Shown: piece after piece, positions 36,511 to 49,044 of the stretch | How positions within the stretch are numbered: position 1 is the first letter of the stretch | Layout of the letters: each line of letters begins with the position of its first letter | DNA from: Paramecium sonneborni | Lineage: Eukaryota; Ciliophora; Oligohymenophorea; Peniculida; Parameciidae | DNA length: 64,000 nucleotides | NCBI GenBank assembly: GCA_905182985.1 | Contig: CAJJDN010000083.1 | Span: forward strand, 222,527-286,526 | Direction: 5' to 3' | Made by a program: the position numbers and the translations under genes | Notes under the pieces: generated by a model | What the model was told of the DNA's origin: nothing | Seen by the model: only the letters and a program-made list of their open reading frames with translations | The model's database searches: none

Positions 36511-39500
36511 TCATTAAACAGCTTTAAGTATTTCTCCTCCAACAAACTATTCTTTCAAATGCTAGTACTTCGCTATTATTTCTAAAGGAATCATATTTAA
36601 CAAACCCTTTAATAATCATTAATATTATATACTTTTGTCTCCCAGATTTATTCACTCAAATTGTTTTAATATTGTGTCATACAAAATATGAACACAAAGA
36701 ACATTACAATTAAAAACACTGAAAATTTGATTTATTCAATTGTTTCTGAGTATTGAAGATAATCTAATGTTGCTTCTTAATACTTTATAGTTAAATAATA
36801 ACAACAATTAGATACATATTAAATGATAGTATCTAATTTTACGTAATATTCCTTTAGAATTTAAGTAAGATCATCGAATGATTTATCACTAAGAGACCAT
36901 TTTGAAATCATATCATTTGAATTTAATGCAACAGATGCTATTGTTGTTTTTAATCCTTATGATAATAGTCCGGCTTATACTTCTAAACAAGTTGATGCAA
37001 CTAAAGTAAACTGATTTACAGTAAATGGATAATTACATAGATTATTAAAGGAAATATCAGCTAATAATGAAAAATAAGAGTCAAACTATTAAGGATGAGA
37101 CTATTAAATTTCAAAAGAAATGTTTCTTTCATTTTCTGATTATCTATTCTGAAACATTGTTCGATAAGTTTATATTAAAGTAATATCTTCTTAAAGCAAT
37201 TGATCTATTGATAAATACATAAAGTATTTTATATTTAAGGGCCTATCTTAAATATTCTTTAAATGATCAAAAATGTTTTAAGTTTCTTTGAGGAAATAGG
37301 ATTCTAAAATTATATCCAAAACGAAGTATGAAATAAATAAAAGAGCAAAGAATATAAATTATATTGTTACAGCACACTTATGACTTCCTTAAGAATTTAA
37401 TAATTTATTAGCTTTTAAATTATCTTAATCTTCATCTTTTTCTTCCTCCTTTTATTACTATATCTTTAATGAATGTTTTAAATCATGTTTAGTAGGACCT
37501 TGAGAAACAGGTATTGGAATTTGAGGTTGACCATCAGTAGTTAAATTTGATAATTGTTTAACATGACTAATACTTTGATGTCCTGATGATAATAACTTTT
37601 AAGGTTTTTGAATTATTTTACTGCCATCATCTTCATTACTCTCTTATTTATCTTAACCTTCTTTTGTGATTAATGGTTAATCACCATGTGCAGATGTTTG
37701 AATTATATTTTATTGAGTAATTTATGCTTCAGATATTTTTTAATATTTATTAGTATCTCTTTATTCATTTAAAAAATTCTTTAAATAATTTTCACATTTT
37801 GTAACCAAATCCTTTAATTCATTAACAGGAATGATACCAAAAAGTGACAACACTTTATTATTGGTATCATGAACTTATGAAACAATTGGAATCAGAACTA
37901 AGGAAGATATAATAAGGAAGGCAATGCCAATAATCATGATGATGAGGAATTTTATTAAGTATTCTTAGATGAGATCGGAATAAAATTCATAGAAATGGTT
38001 GGCGATATTTTCTGATCCATTTCTTAGAACATAGTATCCATTATTGATGAGAAAATAGAAATTTTTATAACCACTACTTTAATAGGATACAAAAGATTCA
38101 TTGGAAGAGTTTTCTACTTATGAACCAGATGTAATGAAATACATCATAGCATCATCAAAGAGTAAGTCTTAATTACTTTCTTATCCATTTGACATCAAAA
38201 ACTTGGTAGTATATTCTTAAGGTTAGATTTTGTTTCCTTTTCTATTTTCCATAATAAGTCTTACATTGATTAAATCATATTACAATTATTATAATTAATT
38301 AACCCAGTATTATAGATCTGTTTTTACAATAGTAAAATCAGCATCATCAATAGTATTATTGTAAAGTAATTATAATTTACGAGCATTATAAACAACATCA
38401 GATATTATGTTATGTCTATAATATCCCTAATTGATAGCATTTACACCTTCTTTTACATCATTGCTTTAAATGACTCGATAAGCCATAATCAAAGTGCTTA
38501 GAGTTAATAAAAGTATCATAATAAACCAAACAGTTCTCTTCAAAATAATGATAGATCTAGGTTAAGTTTTTGATGATATCATTTATTTAAATTCTTTTAA
38601 TTCTTTCTAATTATTTTCAGTTCTAGATGACCTACTTGAATTCCCATCCTCAATAACTGGTTGTAAATGTTCACTTATTTTATTTTCTTAATTATTTTAG
38701 TTTTATTTTGAATTAATAGATTCAATCTTAAGTAATTGTTCATCCTATTCATCTTCTTTTATCAACATAAATTTAATAATCTATAAATTACATTCCCCTA
38801 TTTTTAGTTCATCACATAAAACCAATTTAATTTTATATTTCTTATATCTTTATAATTTTTCATTTTTTCTTTTTTTAAAATCAACAGTTTAAAATCTATT
38901 AAATAATGGACTTGGTGTATCTGACACTTAATCTTATTATTTTACTTGGACTGGTTTTAATAAAAATCTTTGTATTCTAGTATCATTTGATTATCTCAAT
39001 GGATCATTAGGAAACTCACAAAATTAATCATCATCTTCATCCACTGATATTTCACTCTGACTCTCTCCAATTCCTTATAAATAATCCTCTTAAAGTTAAG
39101 TTGTATCTAAATAAGCTAAAATTCCATCTTCCATATTTAGATGCTCATCAATATTTGGAAAGAGAACATCAAATGTGAATTTCTATTTAAATGTATTATT
39201 TGTCATTATTGATTATGGAATTCCAAATATTTAAGTACATGATTAAGTTATACCCAAAATTATCTAAGTATAACCATCTACTAAAATATAGTGCCATTCT
39301 TCGTTTGATTCTTATTAATTATTATAATCTTATAAGAAACCTACCATCTTTATACCTTCATCTAAATTTGGCAATATTTTTATCATTAAAGAACAAGGCA
39401 CCAAATATTATTATGAATTTATACAACATAAAATTCTCTCCTTATCCATTACTTTTGGTTTACTTGTATCAATATAATCAATCATGTATTAATCATGATG

Positions 39501-41545
39501 ACTAGCATATATTCTTGGCATTATACAATTAATATTTATTCCCATAATATCACTTTTGCTAAATTATAATAAACGTGTAATCTCATTATTACAATTTGTA
39601 ACTACTCCCATATTATTAAAATTCGCTGAACATGTTATTATACATGTATTTGCATTCTCTCCATATTTCAATCTAATTTAATCATGAATTTTATTATTCT
39701 AAAACTATTTTATCAAAATCTAAACTCTATCCAAAATTCTATTTGATTCATCCTCATCATTAACAATTTCTTTTAAAAAATTCCCATAAATTGTTAAGAA
39801 TTAAATATGATTAGAACTCAGCTCCTATAATTTCTAATACTAAATCATAGTCTATTCTAATTTCTTTGTTATTTTCGATCCTACTGCTTTCAATTTCAAA
39901 ATATCAGGATTTATTTCTAATAATTCTCTCCAATATTCTATGTGATAATTTACAGTCTTCTCAACTGCATTTAAAAATATTATAAAAGTATTCTAAAACA
40001 CCATTATTCCATTTACATCAATCCCCTTATTTTCATTTGTTTTTTATTCCATATCTTTTAATTTTTATTAGATTATGTTTTTATAATGGTACATAGCTAA
40101 TTCCTCTTACAAAGAAGGCTTATTATCTTCAGCAAACATCATCTCAGTTAAAGCTTTAAAATGATTATTCAGTTAATCATTCAATAAAAATGCAAATAAA
40201 AGATTTATTCTACAACTTTTATTGAATTTTTCTCTCATTTAATTCAGTAAAAATCCCAGAAAATTATACCAATGTTGATCAACTTCCTCTTCCTTAATAC
40301 TATCAAGCATTAAAGCTTTACAAATGCATTCTTTATTTTAACATCCTTTGAAATGTAATCTTAATTTTCCCTCTAACAACATTCTTGACCATGTTTTTTT
40401 TCTCTACTTAATCAATTTTATTATCTCCATCAAATATATCTCAGCTTCAATATCTCTTTCTATATTTCTAAATAAAAGTGACAAAACCTTTTTATTTTGT
40501 AAATGCAATAGATGAAAGTAAACAAGAATTAATAAAGGAATACCTATAATCATATAGAAAAATCCAATATCTTCCGCTTTATTATAATTAATAAATGCAG
40601 TAAAGAAACTAACAAGTGTTATCCAGAATAAAGTGACCTCTTATATTTAAAAAGCATACGCAACCCATTTATTATAGTATTTAGGTTACTTAAATCTTTA
40701 AATATTTAAATAAATGTATGACAAACATAATAAGGATATGAATACTCTATCTAGTGATCCTTCATAATCAAAAATAGTATAAATAGGTAAAAAAAATTTT
40801 ATTGTTTATTTGATTAATGTAGCACTTTATTAAGGACTAGCAAATGGAATACTAGAAAAAGGATTCTGTTCTTAGAATACTAAATTAAAATAGATAATCT
40901 AAACAAAATGCATAGATAATCCAAGAAACTACATTATTAAGCATTTTTTACTGAAAAAACAAAATGAATATAGTAAGTACCAACATAACATTCAAAATTA
41001 GAATTCACACAATAAAGTATGGCAAAGTAAACATTTGTAAATGGAATCAGTAATACAGTGTTGAAAAATACACCAAAGTATGCTATAAACCTATAAGAAT
41101 AGATAAAAAATGCAGTTTGCTTTTTCAAATTGCATAAGATTGCAATTATCAATGTAATCATAAGTAATTATACAGCGAATACCTTAATAGGTGATTTTGA
41201 ATTACTATATATAAAAGTGCTAACTAAATTTCTAATTATCCTTTGCCTAACACTTCATTTAGTTAGAAATATGATAGAATCAAACGGAAATATTTGAAAA
41301 TGGGTGTTACGAATAGGAATGAAAAGCATGGATGTAATGAATAGTAAACCTTGAAATTATATTAATATTATTTCAATTACCATTTGCAATGTTTCCAATA
41401 AAATTAAGAAATTGTATAATTGAACAGTTACAACACTATTTAAAAGTAAGTTATGTGTTAGGTTGTAGATGGAAATCTTTAGAGAGTGAACCCAAAGATC
41501 CCATTTAGAGTACTCAAATAGACTCTTCCTATTATTCATTATCAT
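36511..41545 (-). CDS. TinyMacrocysts-type polytopic PAS-domain membrane protein
   Basis: ATG 41545-41543; TGA 36513-36511; about 1600 residues. The N-terminus (NNRKSLFEYSKWDLWVHSLK) and the ensuing 8-10 hydrophobic helices match the layout of ciliate TmcB-like proteins. Examples are FIYSYRFIAYFGVFFNTVLL and AEDIGFFYMIIGIPLLILVY. A central PAS-like domain follows (about 39770-39200). It reads TCIITCSANFNNMGVVTNCN then ITRLLQFSKSDIMGININCI then MPRIYASHHDQY. Downstream come an anchor helix (RTVWFIMILLLLTLSTLIMA), an extracellular helical region, more membrane helices (AVTIQFIFFALLFISYFVL; FSVFLIVMFFVFIFCMT) and a C-terminal motif (GLLNMIPLEIIAKYQHLKEQ). The last intron is 36607-36632 (26 nt); several others are implied. 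A sensory or signalling role is suggested by PAS but unproven. It is tail to tail with the giant gene, 93 bp apart. Confidence 0.8.
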
Positions 41546-43046
41546 TAGATTTAAATTATAACAATAATAAAATAATGAATTAATAATTTTATAAATAATT
41601 AGATGATGCAGTAGGTGAGAAAACCTATTTAAAAGATCTAATTTCTAATTTCAACAACAGTTAAATCTAATTTATAATAAATATGAAGGAGAACTAAAGA
41701 GGAATTTGATGGATCAAAAAATTAAAACATGTTGTGATGTTCTTAAATAATATAGTGATGTATAAATGAAATTCTTTAAGGAATGAATTAACACAATGCG
41801 CTAAAAGAAAAACTATAAGTTATTTAAATTTTTTATAGGTTATGCTATTTATTATTTATAGATGAATAGTCTAGATTTTTCTAATATTGAATATTAAATT
41901 TGTAGAGAACTTTAATCGCTTGTTTTTCTTAATGTATTAAAAAGATATTGTATTCGGTAATTTTTATTATTTATGAATTCTTAGTAAAGAAATTAAATTA
42001 TAAATTGGATGTTGCATAAATAATTTTAAATTTGCAATTATAATGAAGTTCAAATAGATCTAATATTTGTTATGAAGATTTTAATTTTTGTGGAAAATTT
42101 ATCAATGAAGTTAAAAATTAATAGATCATAAAGAACAAGACCATACAATTGGCTTTTTTTTGCTTTTTTTGTATTTGAAGTCTTTACCTTTTCATAGAAA
42201 CTGTTCCTTTTTATAAAAATAACCTACAAGATGAACATAAGATAATTTATTAATAGGTAATTGAAGTGAATAAATTTAAAAAAAACCATAAACTAAGCAT
42301 AAATAAACAATTTCATCATATTAATATCTATCTTATTATTTTAATTATACTTTAGTAACTCATGTTGAATTTGATTTTCATCAAAATAAACTGATTTCTA
42401 ATTCAATCGATTTTCAAAATCAATAAAATAATACTTATTTTAGTTTTATTATTTCTTGTTGTCATATTAATAATTTCAAGCATATTAATAATTATAATAA
42501 AAATCATAGTAATAATTACTATAAAAATAATTTTTAAATAAACAGGATTAATCATAAAAATATGAATGATAATAAGAATTTCTAATAAGGAAATGAATAA
42601 AATTAATTTGTTTTATAAGCTCCTTTTGTTTGTTGATTATTGTATAAATGAGTTTAAAGTTTTTAGCAAGAATAAAGTTAATCTTCCTAGAAATTCTTTA
42701 AAAATATATTTATTTTATTAAATCCATTATTCAATAGATAAAGGGTTAATTGGTGTTTATATAATTCTAAGAAATAAAGTCAGAATGGATAAGTATATTT
42801 AAGTGTAAGTAAGTAATGTAAAAAGTTTGAGTATTTTTAAAATAGAGCGAATTTTGAGTTCGATGATTTTGGGATATTTGTGAATAAAATATCATTGAGA
42901 AGATGATTAAAGATTGTGATTCTATATTAAGAAATTAAAATTCTTTAATAATCCATCATTAATTGTATGTATTATTAATTTAATGATGATAAATTGTTGA
43001 ATGATATCATGCGATATTACATCATTTGGGAATAAATAATTTTTGA
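41546..43046. other. 1.5-kb region between divergent genes with possible gene remnants
   Basis: Two coding-like stretches were seen on the plus strand. About 41640-41780 gives helical text (KYEGELKRNLMDQKIKTC), and 41862-42269 is a 135-codon TGA-free ORF (MNSLDFSNIEYQICREL...). They are in different frames and no intron joins them cleanly. From 42300 on the DNA is extremely A+T-rich with nothing recognisable. This could be a decayed gene, or a poorly resolved small gene, plus the promoters of both neighbours. Confidence 0.3.
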
Positions 43047-45182
43047 ATGATAAAGTAATTGTTAGCAATAGTGGCAATTGGTACACTATCAATAGTACCT
43101 TTTCTTGACAACACAGATTATAATCCATGGTTTGAAGGTGATACATTTATAGTATCAACTGATGGAAAGATGAAAAGAATAAGCAGATTTGATCCAAGTT
43201 GGAAACCATAATCAGCATATGAGTAAAAATAGAAATAAATAAATATAGAGATTATCATGAAGAGATATATCAAGAATAAGAAAGGTAGCGCAAAGAGAAA
43301 ATGTCAGATTTTTTGAAGAGTACAGCAAATGTGTGTACAAATGGAAAAGATCATACAAAGATGAGTTTAGAGACATATATGAATGAATTTATAAATGGTC
43401 CTTGCTAACCAGCAGTATTGGTACCTGGATTGATAGGTACAGCATTATAGGTATATATACAGAATTGTATAGTTTAATAGGTAAAGATTGATTGTGAAAC
43501 ATTATAAACAAAAAGACCAGATATTTTTGAGAATTGTGGTTGGCAAACTTGTAGTGCATCAAAATTTTGGTTAAAGAAACCAAGTGATGAATATAGAATG
43601 TGGATAGGAACATTAACTGGTCCATTTTCAATAGCTATGACAAATAAGAAGGATAGATGTTTTGGTGATTTTATTGAACTTTATTATGATAAATCTAAAT
43701 AGGATCCAAGAGAAAGATATACAGCAGCTCCAGGAATAGAAATAACATGGGCTGGTAATACACCAAAATCAATGGATAATGAATGTGGAACAACAGCTAT
43801 TTAAGAGATTGCAACTGATTCAATAATAAAGTCAGCAATGTGTGATCCAAAAGGATATCATGTATTTTCAGACACACTTAAAAATATGGGTTATATTCCA
43901 GGATTAACAATGCAAGCAGCACCTTATGATTTTAGAAAATCTATCGCAGCTTCTGAATCATAATAATACATTAAAAAATCAGTTTAAACATTTTATAGAT
44001 TGACAGGAAAGAAAACATATATTTTTGGACATTCTTTGGGTTCACTTCATTCAACAGAAGCAGTTTATAGTATGAGTTAAGCAGAAAAGGATAAAGTTGC
44101 TGGTATAGTAACAATAGCTGGACCTTTATTAGGAGCAACAAAAACATTTAAACCATAAGTAGGTGGTGATGATAGTTTTATGTTTAAAGTATTAATATTA
44201 GATGCAGGTATAAATTGGTATGCCTAAAGAAAAATGGCTCGTACTTCTGCTAGTATAGTGGATTTATATCCAAAAGATACATTTACAAGATTTAGAGATG
44301 AACCATGGATGTAAGAAATTCTTGATAGAATGTAATGGGATAAAGAATTCATTTCTACAGGTAAAAGACCATCAAGACCAAATCCTTTATCTTGGTTCCC
44401 AGAACCTAGTGAAATATGTGGTGCTGATTTTGCAGATAGATCTAATCATTGTTAATTATTAATGCATGATATGAGTGAACACTTTTTAAAAGTAGTTAAT
44501 AAACTATATTATTCTACTGATGAATCAACTAGAGAAGCTATTAATGACAATATCAATCCCGATGCAGCAAAATAAATATTAGATTATGTTGATGAAACTA
44601 CCAGACCTAAAGCTAATAATGTTGAACATCCAGGAGTACCTATGGTTGTTGTTTATGGTGCTCATGAAATGACTCCATTCCAATTTGAATATAACAAATA
44701 ACCATAACCTATTGTTGATTCCACTGATGATTTCTACTTCCCAGATCATATCATCAAAGCTATTGGAGATAGTACTGTTCTTGCTTCCTCATCTATGACT
44801 CCAGCTATTAAATGGATTTATGAACATCATCATGGATTGACCAATATCCCAACCAAATTAGTCGAATATTGTTCATAATATAATGGAGATTCTGTCTCAT
44901 CCATCTATGATTCTAAAGATGGTCAAGGATAAAAACTATTTACACAATCAGGATATTTAGGTCTTACTTGCTCATGTAAATATGGAAAAACTGTATTCTT
45001 TATTATTAATCTATTTTTAGGGAATTGACCATTGTGGACATGCTTGTATGATTCAAGATACCTTATTCATCGAATTTGCTTCTGATGTCTTAATGACACA
45101 CTGGAAATCTACAATCCCTTCAACACCTGCTACTGAAGCTGAACTTAAAAATATTCATGAAGGATGTACCAACTTGCATTGA
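43047..45182 (+). CDS. LCAT/PDAT-family acyltransferase or phospholipase, secreted
   Basis: ATG 43047; introns 43223-43248 (26 nt) and 44993-45020 (28); TGA 45180-45182; about 693 residues. A signal peptide (MIKQLLAIVAIGTLSIVPFL) starts the protein. The family's N-terminal loop is present (PAVLVPGLIGTALQ). It is followed by the GCGWQTC-like region (ENCGWQTCSASKFWLK) and the nucleophile elbow YIFGHSLGSLHS, with Ser as catalytic residue. TIAGPLLGATKTFKP follows. Late Asp/His candidates sit in VPMVVVYGAHEM and GIDHCGHACMIQD. Many paired Cys fit a secretory or lysosomal location. Lecithin:cholesterol acyltransferase relatives transfer or hydrolyse acyl chains of phospholipids; the exact substrate cannot be read from the sequence. 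Both introns must be removed to keep the frame, so the model is strong. Confidence 0.9.
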
Positions 45183-45443
45183 TTCTAACATTCCTATTTA
45201 CAATTTAAACAACAAAATTACATTATTATTTCAATTCTTCATATTTTTCTAACCTTTCCCTAAGCTCACCTATCTTATCTATCCTTTCATTTAATATTTA
45301 TCACATTATTATTATACATCAAAATTATCCATTATTATTATTGTACAGATTTCAAATTTACTTACTTTATAGTATCTGGTTTGAGAAAGTTTTACAGGTT
45401 TATCCTTTATTTCCTTAAAATTAAAAATAAGACACTTATAATT

Positions 45444-46292
45444 ATGTCAATTTAAATTATTTTTTAACTTTTTAAATTCCCTAACACTCACAATTTAAAG
45501 CTGTCTCCAATTTTTATTGTTTAGAGTCGATAAAATTAAAATTATTTTCTTTAAGCAATTGAGATTCATTGTAAATTAAACTATGATTAAAAATCCAAAA
45601 CCACTACCCCAAAAACTTCTAAATATTTCTCTTCAATCTAAAAATTTACTATTGAAAATTAAATATTTGAGTATTATCTTGGAATTTTATTTTCAAATGG
45701 ATTAAATTTTTTAAAACAATAAGATAATTAATTTTTATAACATAAATTAAAAAGACTTCATAATAAAATTATACAAATAGATTAAGTAACAAATTTAATT
45801 TAATTATCAAGAATAAAGAAGCTCGACTCCTAAATTGAGATTGAAAATTTATTATTACTGGTTAATCAAACTTAAGCGAAATCAAGACTGTTTCTCACAA
45901 GGTTATATTAATTGTTCTAATAAATATAAAATGTAATATTCAACTTAAATTTAATGGATACAATTAATAATTTTTTTTTCCTTTTAATCAAGTGATATAC
46001 CACTAGAAGAAAATTAAGGAAACAAATTAACTTTTAATTATAAGTGAAAAAGATATAAGATATCAATTAATTATTTACAAATAGGTTATTATTTAGCCTC
46101 ATGTAAAATAATTTTAAGAAATGAATCAGAAATATATGAAAAGATTTAGTAATATCATTCTCCTGATAATTCATATTTAAATTTTTCTAATCTTGAAGTG
46201 TCATAGGATGCGAGATATATTGCAGTTGATAATTTTTATAACATTTTTGAAAGATTGATAAAGAATTTTAAATTATATAAATAAATTAAAGT
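45444..46292 (+). CDS. Coiled-coil protein, exon structure unresolved
   Basis: ATG 45444 opens a frame of about 180 codons of convincing protein: MSIQIIFQLFKFPN, LSPIFIVQSRQNQNYFLQ, FEYYLGILFSNGLNFLKQ, then a coiled coil (FLQHKLKRLHNKIIQIDQ, KKLDSQIEIENLLLLVNQ). This frame closes at TGA 45993-45995. A second coding-like stretch in the next frame (YLQIGYYLASCKIILRNESE to LIKNFKLYKQIKVQLDLL) runs from about 46050 to 46340, with TGA 46045-46047 just upstream. No intron of normal length links the two. Either two introns with unusual borders exist, or the gene is damaged, or an unremoved insertion or sequence error lies in 45930-46050. The 3' end is therefore uncertain and nominally set at the end of the next gene. 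Confidence 0.5.
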
Positions 46293-46991
46293 TCAATTAG
46301 ATTTGTTAAATAAAATTATTTTAGTATCATAAAAGATATTAAGTTATTTACACTCAATATTTTAGCTTTAACATTTATTTATGAACCTCTCTAGAGATCC
46401 TCCACGAGATGGTGCTGCACCTATGACTAAACAAAATCTTTTTATCATTTCTAATAAATCATCATGATAATTTTCAAAAAAAAAACAATCAGAGATTATT
46501 GCGCATGTATTTTCATAAGGATCTCCTGATTTCCACTTTAATACATCTACTTTAATATTAATTTCATTTAGATTCACATTTTCTTATAACTCCTTGATAA
46601 TAGATTAATTTCCATCTGTAAGAGTAACATTAAAACCTTTTTTTGCTAGTGCAAGCCCACAAAAACCAGATCTTCCTGCGCCCAGTTCAATAATATTATA
46701 ATTTTTTATCCTATCAAGATCACTTAATAAGTATTTAGTTAAAATTATTTCTGAAGGCCAATAAAAGGCTCCTGTATTATCGATATCATTATCATTAGCT
46801 TAATTCAATTAACTCTTATCAGGTTACAATTATTTGTTTGATTATTTAATAATTACATCTTCTACATGATATATTAAAATGTCATCTTTGATTTCTTTTT
46901 TGAATATTTACACTTCACCTATGTCTGGTTAATATTGTTAATTTTCAAGAAGATAACATTTCAATTTTTTCCATAATTTTTAACCTTTCAT
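46293..46991 (-). CDS. CAMKMT: Calmodulin-lysine N-methyltransferase
   Basis: ATG 46991-46989, single exon as read, TGA 46295-46293, about 232 residues. It is a class I SAM-dependent methyltransferase of the METTL21/FAM86 (MTF16) group. Visible are the preceding FYWPSEIILTKYLL helix, SAM-binding motif I NIIELGAGRSGFCGLALAKK, motif II VTLTDGN, and VDVLKWKSGD. The diagnostic segment is IISDCFFFENYHDDLLEMIK followed by IGAAPSRGGSLERF, which closely follows the CaM KMT pattern (DCLF...Y...L...IK...APRRG...F). Family knowledge: this enzyme trimethylates Lys115 of calmodulin, a modification found in Paramecium calmodulin. The C-terminal 30 residues are poorly conserved and overlap the uncertain 3' end of the coiled-coil gene. 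It lies 530 bp from the divergent kinase gene. Confidence 0.87.
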
Positions 46992-47521
46992 TAAAATATA
47001 TAAAATGAAATTTATATAGGTTTGCATTTAACTTTTTAAAAATATTCTTCATAGAATCATTCACTTTTATAACAAATATATTCATAAAGAAGTTAAGAAA
47101 AAAATATATTCTAGTATTTTTTCTCTTTGTAATGATGGGCGTATTTAAAATTGTTTAATGAAAAAGCTTAAAAAAATAAATATTCAACTTTTTATACAAC
47201 TTAACTTGTTCCTAACAAATGTTATCATCAATAATGATTCAAATTGCATTTGTAATAGGTTTATTTTAGATTCAAAACCAAATCATCAATAAAATAGATT
47301 TATTCTATGATTAATTATTTGTTAATAAAATGATATGAAATAATTTTTAGAATGATATCGATATAATTTCTTATGATTTATTTTATAAAATAGAATAATT
47401 CAATAGAATTGATAAAAAGATACAAGATTCTAGAAATCTTTGTGTGTAGTTTTGTTAATTTTCTTTGAGGATTAAAATTGGTTTGAAATAATTTTTTAGA
47501 GAATTTATTTTATTTTAAAAT
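46992..47521. other. Divergent intergenic region
   Basis: 530 bp of A+T-rich DNA between two divergently transcribed genes. No ORF of note and no recognisable element; it presumably holds both promoters. Confidence 0.5.
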
Positions 47522-49037
47522 ATGTTCAATAAATTTTTGAAGCAAGTGAGATAATATCAATTAAAATAAATTATAGGTTAAGGATCTTTCGCAACAGTAT
47601 ATTTAGGAGTTAATGAAGAAAATTAGTAATGCGCTGTAAAAGAAATAAAACTTGATTTTATGGATGAATCAGAAGAATCTTAAAAATTAATGAAATATTT
47701 TGATTAAGAAATAGAGATATATTAGAAAACGAAACATAATAATTTAGTTTGTATGATAGAGGAATTCACTGAAGGAGATTCCCGTTATTGCATATTTGAA
47801 TATTGTAGTAAAGGAGATTTAAATAATTTTACTAAGCGAAATATCCTTAATGAAGAGGAAGCAAAGATAATATTTACTCAAATTTTAGCAGGAATGAAAT
47901 ATCTATTTGAAAAAGGGATTGTACATAGAGATTTGAAATTAGATAACATATTAATAGATGAAGAAAATATTATAAAAATAGCTGACTTTGGATTTGCTAA
48001 ATTTTATCAATAAAATGATATATTTAGTTCTTATTGTGGAACTCCAGCAACAATGGCTCCAGAAATATTAAAGTATTTTAATTTTTAAATTTAATAGTTA
48101 GTAATAGTATGATTTTAAATGTGATATTTGGTCTTTAGGAGTGATTTTATATTATATGATTTTTAAGAAGTATCATTGGAGAGGAAATGTTAGGAGTTTA
48201 ATTGATTTATAGAGATAATACTTAAATTTTACAGTTAGATTTGATAGTTCAATTTAATTATCAAAAGATGGAGAAGACATTATAAGTAGAATGCTGACTA
48301 GTGATAAAGAGAAAAGAATTAATTATGAAGAATTATTTACTCATCCATGGTTAGAAGGAAAACTAGATTAAAAATAAAATTTATTAGAATCACAATGCTT
48401 TATTTAAAAAAAATTAAATACAATATCACAAGGTTAAAGAATAGGAAATATTGTTATATAATAAAGAAAACTGAAAGGAAAATTTTGTACCATTCTTGAT
48501 TAATTCATAAAGGACTGTAAGAATGAAGTTATAAAGTAAAAATTCTTCGATTTCAAAAAATAAATTAATTCTTAAAAATTTAATGTAATAAATAATAAAT
48601 GATTTAAGATTACTATTAAATCTAATGATTTTATTGATTAACCTGATTTCAAATTATTTTGTTACAGATATGAACTATATGAGATTTTACAATATCTTTA
48701 TCTTTAATTCAAGTTAGATTTTGTAGAAACTGCTTAAAAAGAACTAGAATTAATTTAATTTATAGAAAAAAATCCATTGTCTAATGGACTAACCTTCACT
48801 TTTGAAGAATTAAATTCTAGAGAATAAATTGACAATATTAGAAAATCAATAATTGAAGAAGAATTAGATAATTTTGAAGAAGATGATACAAATTGGAGTA
48901 TTGATATAAGAGAAACTAAAGAAACTAAATTGAAATTAATTTAGTTTATATGTGAAGATAGGGTCTCTTTGAGCAAATTAAGTTAACTGTAAAAAACTCA
49001 TGTTAGTAAATCTAATAATATATTAAATAAAAATTGA
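47522..49037 (+). CDS. ULK/ATG1-like Ser/Thr protein kinase
   Basis: ATG 47522; intron 1 (GTATTTTA...TAATAG, 25 nt) near 48073-48097; intron 2 (GTAATAAA...TTTAAG, 24 nt) near 48587-48610; TGA 49035-49037; about 488 residues. The kinase domain begins almost at residue 10: IIGQGSFATVYLGVN, catalytic Lys in CAVKEIKL, IFEYCSKGDLNNF, VHRDLKLDNILID, IKIADFGFAKF and YCGTPATMAPEIL. GSFATVYLG, the CSKGDL hinge and IADFGFAKF are typical of the ULK/ATG1 autophagy kinases; a NEK- or AUR-like identity is less likely. The 200-residue C-terminal region is helical and may play the MIT-like adaptor role, but is not recognisable by motif. Skipping intron 2 gives a premature stop at 48600-48602. The next gene begins 7 bp downstream on the same strand. 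Confidence 0.88.
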
Positions 49038-49044
49038 AATTTGA

